Origin: Achromobacter spanius
GTDB taxonomy: Bacteria; Pseudomonadota; Gammaproteobacteria; Burkholderiales; Burkholderiaceae_B
Assembly: GCF_029637605.1 (NCBI RefSeq)
Contig: NZ_CP121261.1
Location: 806,001-870,000 of the forward strand
Direction of reading: 5' to 3'
DNA length: 64,000 nt
A program made the position numbers and the translations under genes. The notes beneath the pieces were generated by a model, which did not search any database, was not told the DNA's origin, and was given only the letters and a program-made list of their open reading frames with translations. This document shows, in pieces, positions 18,453-26,106 of this stretch (position 1 is its first letter; every line of letters starts with the position of its first letter).

Positions 18453-18926
18453 ATGACGACTTCCCCCACGCTTTCCAACGCAACCGCCGACAAGCTTGCG
18501 ATCATCGACGCCCTGCATCGTTTCACCGCCGGCATCGACCTTCGCGACCAGCACCTTCTTGCCTCATCCCTGGCTGAAAACGCCATCTCGGACTTCGGCC
18601 CCGCCGCCGCCAAGGCCGGCTTCGATTTTCCCGTTATCCAGGGCAGGGAACACATCGTCTCAGCGCTTGCCGGGGCGCTTGCGAAGCTGGAAACCACGCA
18701 TTCGGTGAGCAATCAACGCATTACGATCGACGGCGATCACGCGCGCATGGACGCACTGGTGGAAGCCCAGCATGTTTCCCAGAGCGACCCCACCCGCCAC
18801 TATTTGATGAAGAACCGCTACGACGTTGAACTGGCTAAAGAGGGGGAGGGCTGGGTGATCACGAAGAACACGGTTTACAACGTGTGGCGCACGGGGGATT
18901 CGGCGGTGTTGTTGGGTGCTGTGTAG
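18453..18926 (+). CDS. SnoaL-like (NTF2 superfamily) protein
   Basis: 157 residues, third gene of the small operon. The SnoaL_4-type start (DKLAIIDALHRFTAGIDLRDQHLLASSLAENAISDFGPAA) is followed by GREHIVSALAGALAKLETTHSVSNQRITIDGDHARMDALVEAQH, where the TTHSVSN segment with its histidine is usual for the ligand-binding pocket. It probably works with the two upstream products on one small aromatic or terpenoid-like molecule; that is inference from family and neighbourhood. Confidence 0.8.
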   Translation: MTTSPTLSNATADKLAIIDALHRFTAGIDLRDQHLLASSLAENAISDFGPAAAKAGFDFPVIQGREHIVSALAGALAKLETTHSVSNQRITIDGDHARMDALVEAQHVSQSDPTRHYLMKNRYDVELAKEGEGWVITKNTVYNVWRTGDSAVLLGAV

Positions 18927-18937
18927 GGGGGCGTCGC

Positions 18938-19336
18938 TTAGAGCCCCGCATTGCCCGGCTGTCCAGAAGCGTGATCCCGCGAGAACTCCCTTAACGCCAT
19001 CAGCACCGGCATCAAGCCCATGCCTGCCTGGGTCAGCCGGTATTCAACGCGCGGCGGCTGCACGTTGAAGTCCTCACGCTTCACCAGCCCATCGGCTTCC
19101 AATTCCCGCAAGTGCTGCGTCAACATCTTCTGCGAAATATCGGGGATGTCGCGTAGCAACTGCGAACTGCGCAGCGACGGATCGGCGAACAGACGGAACA
19201 GAATCGGCAGCTTCCATCGCCCGCTAATCATGCGCAGCACGCGGGAAACATGGGCTACCGATCCATCCGCACCCAGGCAGGTGTCTCGCTGTTCTTCGTC
19301 CATAGGCACCTTTAAGTGCGTAATTGCCTGACTCAT
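18938..19336 (-). CDS. HxlR-family transcriptional regulator
   Basis: 132 residues with the HxlR winged helix: MISGRWKLPILFRLFADPSLRSSQLLRDIPDISQKMLTQHLRELEADGLVKREDF, then PPRVEYRLTQAG. There is an early cysteine (about residue 20, TCLGADG) in the place where redox- or aldehyde-sensing HxlR proteins keep theirs. It is divergent from the SDR gene at 19386, with about 50 bases between, so it probably represses it. Confidence 0.87.
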   Translation of the reverse strand: MSQAITHLKVPMDEEQRDTCLGADGSVAHVSRVLRMISGRWKLPILFRLFADPSLRSSQLLRDIPDISQKMLTQHLRELEADGLVKREDFNVQPPRVEYRLTQAGMGLMPVLMALREFSRDHASGQPGNAGL

Positions 19337-19385
19337 TCAACTGTCCTTAAATGTGGCGCTGGCGATAGTCATGGGAAATTATGCG

Positions 19386-20195
19386 ATGGATTTGCAGTTG
19401 CACGGAAAAGTTGCGCTGGTCACAGGCAGCAGCAAAGGTATCGGCCACGGCATTGCCCAAGCACTGGCCCAAGAAGGCGCCATCGTCGTCGTGCACGGCC
19501 GCAACAAAGCCAAGGCCGAGGAAGCGGCCAACGACATCGTCGCCCAGGGCGGACGCGCTTACGTCGTGGTCGGTGACCTGACCACCGAAGACGACGTGCA
19601 ACGCCTGATAGATCAAGCACAGTCCTTCGTAAAACCCGTACAGATCGTCGTCAACAACGCCGGCGGGTCAGGACCATCAGAGGACTGGACCACAACCCGG
19701 CCTGACACCTGGGCGCTAGGGTATGACAAGAATGTGCTCGCGGCGGTCAGGGTTACGACACGCCTGCTGCCCGGCATGCGGGGATTGCAATGGGGCCGCG
19801 TCGTCAACATCTCCAGCCTGGCCGCGCTGATGCCGCCTGCCAAATGCCCCGACTACGCGGCCGCCAAAGCCGCCATGATCGCCATGACGGCGTCGTTGGC
19901 GAAGTCCGTTGCCAAGGATGGAATCACCGCCAACTGCGTGTCGCCCGGAACGATACGCAGCGTCAGCCTGGAAGAGGCTTTTCGTGCGGCGGCGGCTACC
20001 CAGGGATTGGCGATCGATGCACCATGGAGCGACATCGAGAAGACCGCGCTGCCTATGTTCGCCGACGTGCCGATGGGGCGCGTCGGCACGCTGGAAGAGA
20101 TTGCGGACACGGTGTCGTTTCTGGTCAGCCCCAGGGCCGGCTATATCACGGGGGCGAACATCAGGCTGGATGGCGGGATGTGGCCGGGGCTGTAG
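19386..20195 (+). CDS. Short-chain dehydrogenase/reductase (SDR)
   Basis: About 269 residues, classical SDR. Cofactor motif VTGSSKGIGHGIAQAL near the start, NNAGG at about residue 90, catalytic serine in VVNISSLAAL, and the YAAAK tyrosine-lysine pair (PDYAAAKAAMIAMTASLAKSVAKDG). The end GYITGANIRLDGGMWPGL is the usual C-terminus. The ATG at 19386 gives the normal length before the cofactor loop; in-frame ATGs at 19371 and 19353 exist. It is divergent from an HxlR regulator. Substrate unknown. Confidence 0.87.
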   Translation: MDLQLHGKVALVTGSSKGIGHGIAQALAQEGAIVVVHGRNKAKAEEAANDIVAQGGRAYVVVGDLTTEDDVQRLIDQAQSFVKPVQIVVNNAGGSGPSEDWTTTRPDTWALGYDKNVLAAVRVTTRLLPGMRGLQWGRVVNISSLAALMPPAKCPDYAAAKAAMIAMTASLAKSVAKDGITANCVSPGTIRSVSLEEAFRAAAATQGLAIDAPWSDIEKTALPMFADVPMGRVGTLEEIADTVSFLVSPRAGYITGANIRLDGGMWPGL

Positions 20196-20222
20196 TGCGG
20201 GGCAGGGGGGCGTTGCGGCCGG

Positions 20223-20558
20223 TCAGGACGGGATGGGGCTGGCTGCATGGCGCAGCGACCGATCCATTCCCGCGTCGGTACTTGTTGAGCGGGCTTGATC
20301 CAACATCGCTTCGGTCAGCGTGCCAACGTAGTCACACATGCTTTGCACCCCGCCCATTAGTGCGGCGATGGTCCATGCGTCCAGGGGTTTGCTGCCGGTC
20401 GCGTCAGGTTCGAATGCGCTGTTGCCGACCAAGCGCGCGATGGCGTCGATGGCGTGGCGGGTGCGGTCGATGTGATGGAGGTGCGCCAGGGGGACGAGGC
20501 CGAGTTCAGGGTCGGTGTCGATGGACCAGGGGTTTTGGGTGAGAGGGTGGTGGGGCAT
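20223..20558 (-). CDS. Small protein of unknown function with a structured leader
   Basis: 111 residues, acidic and helical, no signal peptide: early PLTQNPWSIDTDPELG, then HHIDRTRHAIDAIARLVGNS and a last helix CDYVGTLTEAMLDQA. The size and helix layout recall small DUF3077/DUF6124-type proteins, but I do not recognise it with certainty. The start ATG (20556-20558) has AGGAGG at 20565-20570, and that site can pair with a sequence about 80 bases upstream in the leader. It stands alone between an SDR gene and the defence-like island. Confidence 0.6.
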   Translation of the reverse strand: MPHHPLTQNPWSIDTDPELGLVPLAHLHHIDRTRHAIDAIARLVGNSAFEPDATGSKPLDAWTIAALMGGVQSMCDYVGTLTEAMLDQARSTSTDAGMDRSLRHAASPIPS

Positions 20559-20800
20559 GGGTGCCTCCTATAGTGGCGACGGACCCGCTCCCCGCTTCCA
20601 AACGGGGTGGGCGGGCACGAGACAAGGTTGGAAGACCGGAGCTATAGGACCCGGCGTGCGCAAGCGCACCCCCGTCAAGGCCCGCCCATAGGGACGTGCG
20701 AAGACGCGCGAACGTAAAAACGCCGCCTGAGCGGCGGCTGTCCGCCTATAGCTTTTCGGCTTCCACACCGAGCTACCGTTGGTGCGGTAGTGGGGGGAGT
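20559..20800 (-). promoter_or_regulatory. Structured 5' leader, candidate cis-regulatory RNA
   Basis: Read on the minus strand the leader holds, in order: a hairpin CTACCG/CGGTAG (20772-20789), a terminator-like hairpin with a T5 tail (20716-20736), a possible long-range stem of GGGCGGGC with GCCCGCCC (about 20688-20681 and 20615-20608), an inner GTGCGC/GCGCAC hairpin (20657-20668), a CCCG/CGGG hairpin (20592-20607), and TCCTATAG (20649-20642) complementary over eight bases to CTATAGGA (20573-20566), which includes the Shine-Dalgarno. This would allow both transcription attenuation and ribosome-site masking. I do not recognise a known riboswitch class; the fold is read by eye. Confidence 0.5.
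20716..20736 (-). terminator. Intrinsic-terminator-like hairpin inside the leader
   Basis: On the minus strand CGCCGC-TCAG-GCGGCG is followed at once by TTTTT. It lies about 160 bases before the start codon of the small gene, so it would stop transcription early unless another fold forms. Confidence 0.55.
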
Positions 20801-20978
20801 ATAGGGGAATGGGTGGGGGAGTGGTGAGGATTGCGTGATGGTCGGGGTTCGACCTAGGGCGGCCTTTCATCTCTGCCTTTCAGGCGTCGGCTTTGCAGCG
20901 CTAGTCGACGATTAAAAGCCCCCTCTTCCGGCCGTAGAACATCGTTCAGCGGGATTTAATCTTGCCAGAGGCACAATT
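20801..20978. other. Gap between the structured leader and the defence-like island
   Basis: About 180 bases with no gene. The minus-strand promoter of the structured leader should lie in the left part. Base composition starts to fall from about 20900, which I take as the left edge of the island; I see no tRNA and no direct-repeat attachment site. Confidence 0.4.
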
Positions 20979-20987
20979 TGTTACACT
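20979..20987 (+). promoter_or_regulatory. Extended -10 promoter candidate for the nitrilase/ATPase/nuclease set
   Basis: TG-T-TACACT fits the extended -10 pattern (TGnTAnnnT). TTGCCA at 20962 is a -35-like hexamer but is only 14 bases away. Transcription would start near 20994, about 80 bases before the GTG at 21074. Confidence 0.4.
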
Positions 20988-21073
20988 GACCCGGCAAGGT
21001 CATGACGATCTACCGCGTGTGTCCTAACAGGAGCGTAGAGGTGTGTCGTGGGCATCCATGGATAGGAGGCAGT

Positions 21074-22894
21074 GTGGCGATAAACATCGTAGATGTGGAA
21101 GAGGTGCTGCGCCGGCAGTCGCATCGTCTGACGCTCGTGAGCTTGGAAGCCCTGAATCCAGCACGCGAGCCCTACAGGGCAATCTTGCTTCAGCCAACCG
21201 GCATGGTCGAGGCCAATGATGTCCGAGTTGGCCACGCAGACGCAGCCCAGGGGCACGCCTTATGCAGTGGATTTCTTTTGTCCGCGGCACAGAGCCATTC
21301 GGACTTGGCAGTAGCACCTGAGTATTGTGTCCCTTGGTCAGTCGTACAAGAAATCGTAGCGGGGCACTATCGGCCCCCACAAGGTGCGATATGGGTGCTC
21401 GGATGCGAAAGCATCTCTCCGACGGATTTCCAACAATTGGCTAAACAGTACAACGCGGCTGGAGAGTGCGTTTTTCACTATGAGCCAATCAACCCACGGC
21501 AAGCAGTACAACGGCGCTATGTCGACCCGCTGCTCTACGTCTTCTGGACTCGAAACCAGCAGGGGCAGCCTGTGTTGTTCCTTCTCGCGCAACTCAAGAC
21601 TGTGGCCTGCCGGGACTACCGGGACGTGGAGCAAACCTCACTGTGCCTCGGCGAGACGGTATACGCCTTCAACCGCGGCATCAACTCTTTGAGTCTAGTT
21701 TCAATTATTTGCTCCGATGCTTTTGACTTCGTTGAGCACATTGACGCGGTCCATACCAACTGCCTTCTAATTCATATTCAACTCAATCCGAAGCCGGCAC
21801 ATACCGACTATGCGGCCTACCGAACCAGGCTGTGTTCAGTGGGAACCAACAGTCACGTCGAACTGCTCTGCCTGAATTGGGCGAAGAGCATCCAAGAAGT
21901 GAAGGGGGCAGGCAAGTATGCAGATTGGAATAATGTCGCCGGATCGGCTTGGTATGCACCGCCCGCGAAATTCAGCGCTGATGATGGGCTCATCGATTCG
22001 CTACACCGGGATGGTCTTTATTACTGCTTGCTGGCCCAACGATGGCACTCGTTCTTCCTGAACTACGAAGGCCAGATTATTCAGTTGCAAAAGCAGAAGC
22101 TCTATTTTCCCGGCGAGCAAGCGCTGGCCCCGAAGAATTTCGTTGCAGTGGAAGATCGCTGGTCGTGGAACCCAGGCAGCAAGAGTTGGGATCCTGGCGC
22201 GATTGCGAATGACGGCTTTGCCGAAGCTCTAACCGGTTATCAGGCGATTGCGGAACACCTCCACTCAGCTTCACAGACCAGTCCACTCGCGGTCGAACGC
22301 GCGATCGAGATTCTCATGGGACCTCGCGGAAACCCTGCATCCTGGTACACAGTCAAGGAGCTTGATGCGGTCCATCTGGACAAGGATGAGGAATCCATAC
22401 GCCGGGTGACAGTCCACCAAGACCCAGACCTCACTCGGCCGGGATCGTCGTACCGTCTGCAAAGATTGCAACGTGCGCACGATGCTATCGGACTTGCCCA
22501 AAACGATGTTCCGTGGCCACCGCCGGTGCAGGATTTGGCGAAGGGCTTTACGCTCTCGTGGAAACGTGTTTCCCCGCACCATAATGTCGAACCGACCACC
22601 GGTGGGCGCGGGCCTGCAGCACTTGTCTACCTTTCGGACCAGGCGAACAACTCAGCGGTCGAAAGCACGCACCAGAAGCTTAGGCAGGCCATCATCTCTC
22701 ATGCTGCCAATGAGGCCTGTGAAGCAGGCAAGAACGGAGAAGAACTAAGCGACGCCATAGTGCGTGCTCAAGACCGGCTTTGCGTGGTGTTCCGGCGTGA
22801 CAACCGCTTTGGCGCACGCGGGCCCGAAGGCACGAATCTCATCGACACTCCCGCCAGCGCATCACCGGTAGACTTCTCAGAGGACAGATCATGA
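21074..22894 (+). CDS. Nitrilase-fold (carbon-nitrogen hydrolase-like) protein of a putative defence operon
   Basis: 606 residues. The first 230 residues carry the three catalytic positions of the nitrilase superfamily in order: Glu83 in APEY, Lys175 in AQLKT and Cys213 in IICSDAF, following a typical first strand RAILLQPTG. The remaining 370 residues (WNPGSKSW, the RLQRAHDAIG segment) match nothing I know. The GTG at 21074 is chosen because AGGAGG lies four bases before it; an ATG at 21002 has a poor site. The stop overlaps the next gene's ATG by four bases, so translation of the two is coupled. Nitrilases cut or form C-N bonds of amides and nitriles; here the substrate is unknown. Lower GC than the flanking chromosome. 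Confidence 0.72.
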   Translation: MAINIVDVEEVLRRQSHRLTLVSLEALNPAREPYRAILLQPTGMVEANDVRVGHADAAQGHALCSGFLLSAAQSHSDLAVAPEYCVPWSVVQEIVAGHYRPPQGAIWVLGCESISPTDFQQLAKQYNAAGECVFHYEPINPRQAVQRRYVDPLLYVFWTRNQQGQPVLFLLAQLKTVACRDYRDVEQTSLCLGETVYAFNRGINSLSLVSIICSDAFDFVEHIDAVHTNCLLIHIQLNPKPAHTDYAAYRTRLCSVGTNSHVELLCLNWAKSIQEVKGAGKYADWNNVAGSAWYAPPAKFSADDGLIDSLHRDGLYYCLLAQRWHSFFLNYEGQIIQLQKQKLYFPGEQALAPKNFVAVEDRWSWNPGSKSWDPGAIANDGFAEALTGYQAIAEHLHSASQTSPLAVERAIEILMGPRGNPASWYTVKELDAVHLDKDEESIRRVTVHQDPDLTRPGSSYRLQRLQRAHDAIGLAQNDVPWPPPVQDLAKGFTLSWKRVSPHHNVEPTTGGRGPAALVYLSDQANNSAVESTHQKLRQAIISHAANEACEAGKNGEELSDAIVRAQDRLCVVFRRDNRFGARGPEGTNLIDTPASASPVDFSEDRS

Positions 22895-25800
22895 TCAATG
22901 CGCAACGCGTTGAAGCGCTGCTCAAGGACCGCTACCCGGATCTTGAAAGTGTTAGCCGGGGCGTGTTTCGAGGCGTTGACCGCTTCGGCGCTCGCGACTA
23001 CGCGATTCGCTACTTCGACCTGAACGATCGGCTAGCAACGACTGCCAATTCGTTGAGGAGCTATCAGGAACAAGTTCTCTCGCCAATGTACTTTTCCAGC
23101 GACGTTGCGACCGATTTGCGCTGGAATCATTACCTGTACTTCATCACCAGCGACGACGAAGCCGATAGGAGCGAATTCAGCCGCCTTAAGGCAAAGGTGG
23201 AGGCAGACCGAGAATACGCGCGTAAGCATGTTGTGCGAGAAGGCGAGATTGCCAGTTGGCTTGCTAACGCACAAGCGCTTGAGCCTCCGAGATCTCTGCC
23301 GATAGACCTTGCTACATCATGGTCAAACACTTTGGAACAGCACGGCCTTTCCTTCATTTTGGATAACGACATTACCGTTCCTGAAGCTGTTCGGAGAATC
23401 GTTGCAGGAGCGAAGGATAAAGCGTTACGTCCAATTTCGCCTGTGTCTCTACTAGCTGCCGAACGGGCAGCTGCAAGTTGCTTCATCGAGCACTTGACCA
23501 TCAAAGGCTTCCGCACGCATCCCGAGGAAAAGGAACACCTGCTAGGTCGAGTAAATCTGATTGTCGGCAGCAATGGGGTCGGCAAGACTTCACTGCTTGA
23601 AGCAATTGAGTTTGCGTACTGCGGAAAAAATCGCCGATCGTCCCCCCTGCTCGACAGTACGTCGATAACTTTGGACCTTCTCGGCGTCGGTGACAAGCTG
23701 TCTTCGACCACTGATTCCGGGCGACTTCGCGCGCGTCACTCAAACTGGTATGCCAAAGCCGAACTGAAGGCCATCACCATCCAGGACAGTTTCGGAAAGT
23801 TTAACTTTCTCGACACTGATGCTGCGGTGGATCTCAGCGTATCGGCAAGTTCGGAACAAATTGGAACGGACGTCACCCGTTTGGTGTTGGGTGCGACGGC
23901 AGAAAGTCTGGCGGACAGGCTGCGCCGGGTTCTCAAGCAGTTGCAGGACGAGCTGAAGGGTCTGCGGCGCGACAGAGAAAGCAATCGTCAAATGAAGGTG
24001 GCCGCTCAGATTCGCGTTGATGCCATCAAGGCTGCCCCAAAGTTATCCGACAGCTTGTTCCTCGAACTTCTCGTGGCTCTGAGGGGCCAGGGATGGAGTC
24101 AGCCTCCAGAAGAAAAGAGTCAACTCGAATTTTTGCGACAACGTCTCCAGGAGGCTACTTCTGCAATTGCACTGGTCCGACATGCGTCAATCAACGTGCT
24201 TCACTCCGAGCCCGAATCGGCGCTTCGACTATTGACGAACCTGAACGACGAAGCCGGCAAGGCCGAAGACCTGGATCAGCGGGCCAAAGCGGCCCGGTTG
24301 GCACAGGTCAATGCACGCCGCGAGGCGCAGGCAGCAGCGGCACTAAGTGCCGCTACGGAGGCGCTTATTCCCTATGCACGCACCAACTTTCCGCAACTTG
24401 TCAAGAAAGCATCGGAGTGTCGGGATAGAGTCCGCACGTGGACCACAAGGCTGAGCCCAGTCCCCGACCTCAGCGATACGAGCGCAATTCAGGAGTTTCT
24501 GGGAACGCCCGTCATAGACGCCATTGACTCAGTCGAGTCAGATATCGGCACGCATCAGCGTCGGCTCGAAGCCGCGCAAACTTCACTCCAAGCTCTGGAA
24601 AAGACACAGAGCACGATGACAGTTCTGAGGCAGCGCCTACTGGGAGCCGCGCAGGACATCCTGCAGCGGTCGGCCATGCCCGACCAGTGCCCTTTGTGCA
24701 GAACCGAGTTCGAGGAAGGTCAGTTGGTTGCGCGAATGATGGCCGATGTCGAGGTCGGTGCATCTGAACAAGCCAGCCTGCTTCAGGCAGAAATATCGTC
24801 GGCAAGCGAAGCGATAGTGAACGCTCGCGCAGTGATGGCCACGTTGCACCCACTGCGTGAGTTTTTCGGAAACGGTGCGCTGACCATCACGGTTGCCAAG
24901 GCGTTCGAACAGGTCAAGGAAGAACGAACTGCATTTGAGCGTGATCGACAGGAGCTGGACACAATCCATGCTCAGGCTCGGCAGTTGCAGTCCGATGGAC
25001 TTTCCTCCGAAGACCTTTCCAGCAAGTTATTAAATGCAGGCATGGCGGAGTTGCCCCTGTATGAGGAGTTGCAACGAATCCAGTCGAATCACAAACAGAG
25101 GCTGGAAATACTGCAACGCGCTGAAAAGACCGCCGTTCATGAGTCGGAGGTTGTGAGGCAGGAATGCGATGCGATGGCCGAACGCCTGTCGATTGAGGCG
25201 CTCGGAGATACTGACAACCTCGCTAAATTAGTCAAAGGGCTGATCTCAGATGCAGAAGCTGCTTTGGGAGCACGACAGATTCTTGCTTCAATCATGACAA
25301 TCAGCACGGAGAAGACCGCAGAAGAAATCGCGCTCAACCTCGCCAATATCCAGCAATTGCTCGCTCAGGTCACTACGGGCCTAGCGCAGGAGGTTTCGAA
25401 CGACAAGGCTCTCAACGACGAGACCGGGAATGTCGATAAACTCGCCAAGAAGATCGAAGGCAGCGACGCGAAGATCACGCGCGCGAGCGACACAGAGCGA
25501 GTGCTGGCTACGCTAGCCGAACAAAGCTCGGGAGGTGAGTTGGCCAACCAGATCCTAACCGAGAACGCAGCAGAGATTGCTCGCACGTTTGCGAGCATCC
25601 ACATGCCCAACGAGTTTGAGATTCAGATCGCTCAAGGAAAACTCGTCATCATTCGCAGAAGCACTGGCGCAGAGGTCCAACTCGACCATATGAGCACAGG
25701 GCAGCGTGCCGCGTTCGCCCTGTCGCTGTTCTTGGCGATGAATGGCCGCCTCCGGTCAGGTCCTCCGGTATTGCTCTTTGATGATCCCGTTGCGCACATC

Positions 25801-25971
25801 GATGACATAAACATGCTGTCCTTCCTTGATCATCTTCGCCAGCTTGTCATCGGCGGGTCGAGGCAAATATTCTTCGCTACGGCGGACACCAAGCTTGCCG
25901 GGCTTTTTCGTCACAAGTTCCGTTTCTTGGGCGATGAATTCAAGGAGTTGCGTTTATCGCGTACCTCGTAA
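22891..25971 (+). CDS. Rad50/SMC-like ATPase with zinc hook and a distinct N-terminal domain
   Basis: 1026 residues. Residues 1-195 form a separate domain (DYAIRYFDLND, RWNHYLYFITSDD, EADREYARKHVVREGEI) that looks like modules fused or linked to ATPases of three-component conflict systems, though I cannot prove it. The ATPase head starts at FIEHLTIKGFRTH with Walker A GSNGVGKT at 226-233. Coiled coil fills the middle, broken by a CPLC zinc hook at 600-603. The signature STGQR is at 935-939 and Walker B VLLFDDP at 960-966, then HIDD. Such proteins dimerise on DNA ends or tether DNA. It overlaps the nitrilase-like gene by four bases and precedes a nuclease gene. Confidence 0.85.
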   Translation: MINAQRVEALLKDRYPDLESVSRGVFRGVDRFGARDYAIRYFDLNDRLATTANSLRSYQEQVLSPMYFSSDVATDLRWNHYLYFITSDDEADRSEFSRLKAKVEADREYARKHVVREGEIASWLANAQALEPPRSLPIDLATSWSNTLEQHGLSFILDNDITVPEAVRRIVAGAKDKALRPISPVSLLAAERAAASCFIEHLTIKGFRTHPEEKEHLLGRVNLIVGSNGVGKTSLLEAIEFAYCGKNRRSSPLLDSTSITLDLLGVGDKLSSTTDSGRLRARHSNWYAKAELKAITIQDSFGKFNFLDTDAAVDLSVSASSEQIGTDVTRLVLGATAESLADRLRRVLKQLQDELKGLRRDRESNRQMKVAAQIRVDAIKAAPKLSDSLFLELLVALRGQGWSQPPEEKSQLEFLRQRLQEATSAIALVRHASINVLHSEPESALRLLTNLNDEAGKAEDLDQRAKAARLAQVNARREAQAAAALSAATEALIPYARTNFPQLVKKASECRDRVRTWTTRLSPVPDLSDTSAIQEFLGTPVIDAIDSVESDIGTHQRRLEAAQTSLQALEKTQSTMTVLRQRLLGAAQDILQRSAMPDQCPLCRTEFEEGQLVARMMADVEVGASEQASLLQAEISSASEAIVNARAVMATLHPLREFFGNGALTITVAKAFEQVKEERTAFERDRQELDTIHAQARQLQSDGLSSEDLSSKLLNAGMAELPLYEELQRIQSNHKQRLEILQRAEKTAVHESEVVRQECDAMAERLSIEALGDTDNLAKLVKGLISDAEAALGARQILASIMTISTEKTAEEIALNLANIQQLLAQVTTGLAQEVSNDKALNDETGNVDKLAKKIEGSDAKITRASDTERVLATLAEQSSGGELANQILTENAAEIARTFASIHMPNEFEIQIAQGKLVIIRRSTGAEVQLDHMSTGQRAAFALSLFLAMNGRLRSGPPVLLFDDPVAHIDDINMLSFLDHLRQLVIGGSRQIFFATADTKLAGLFRHKFRFLGDEFKELRLSRTS

Positions 25972-26106
25972 CAAGTGCCGTTTTATGGACCAAATCAGTT
26001 CACGCAGCGATTATCCCGGTCTGACATGTAAGGCGCCTCCCACTGCCCCTAGATTGAGCGACGGGAAATTATGCAAGAATTCCCGCTATAAAAAAGGATC
26101 ACTTCC
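25972..26106 (+). promoter_or_regulatory. Spacer with interrupted palindrome before the nuclease gene
   Basis: CGGGAA (26062-26067) and TTCCCG (26080-26085) form an inverted repeat with a 12-base centre, ending 21 bases before the ATG. It may be an operator or a leader hairpin that sets the nuclease level apart from the two upstream genes. The 135-base gap is long compared with the four-base overlap before it. Confidence 0.4.

Noticed and set aside
20580-20800. tRNA or other known stable RNA in the GC-rich hairpin region
   Set aside because: No cloverleaf, no anticodon arm or TPsiC loop pattern; the hairpins read as a leader of the small gene.
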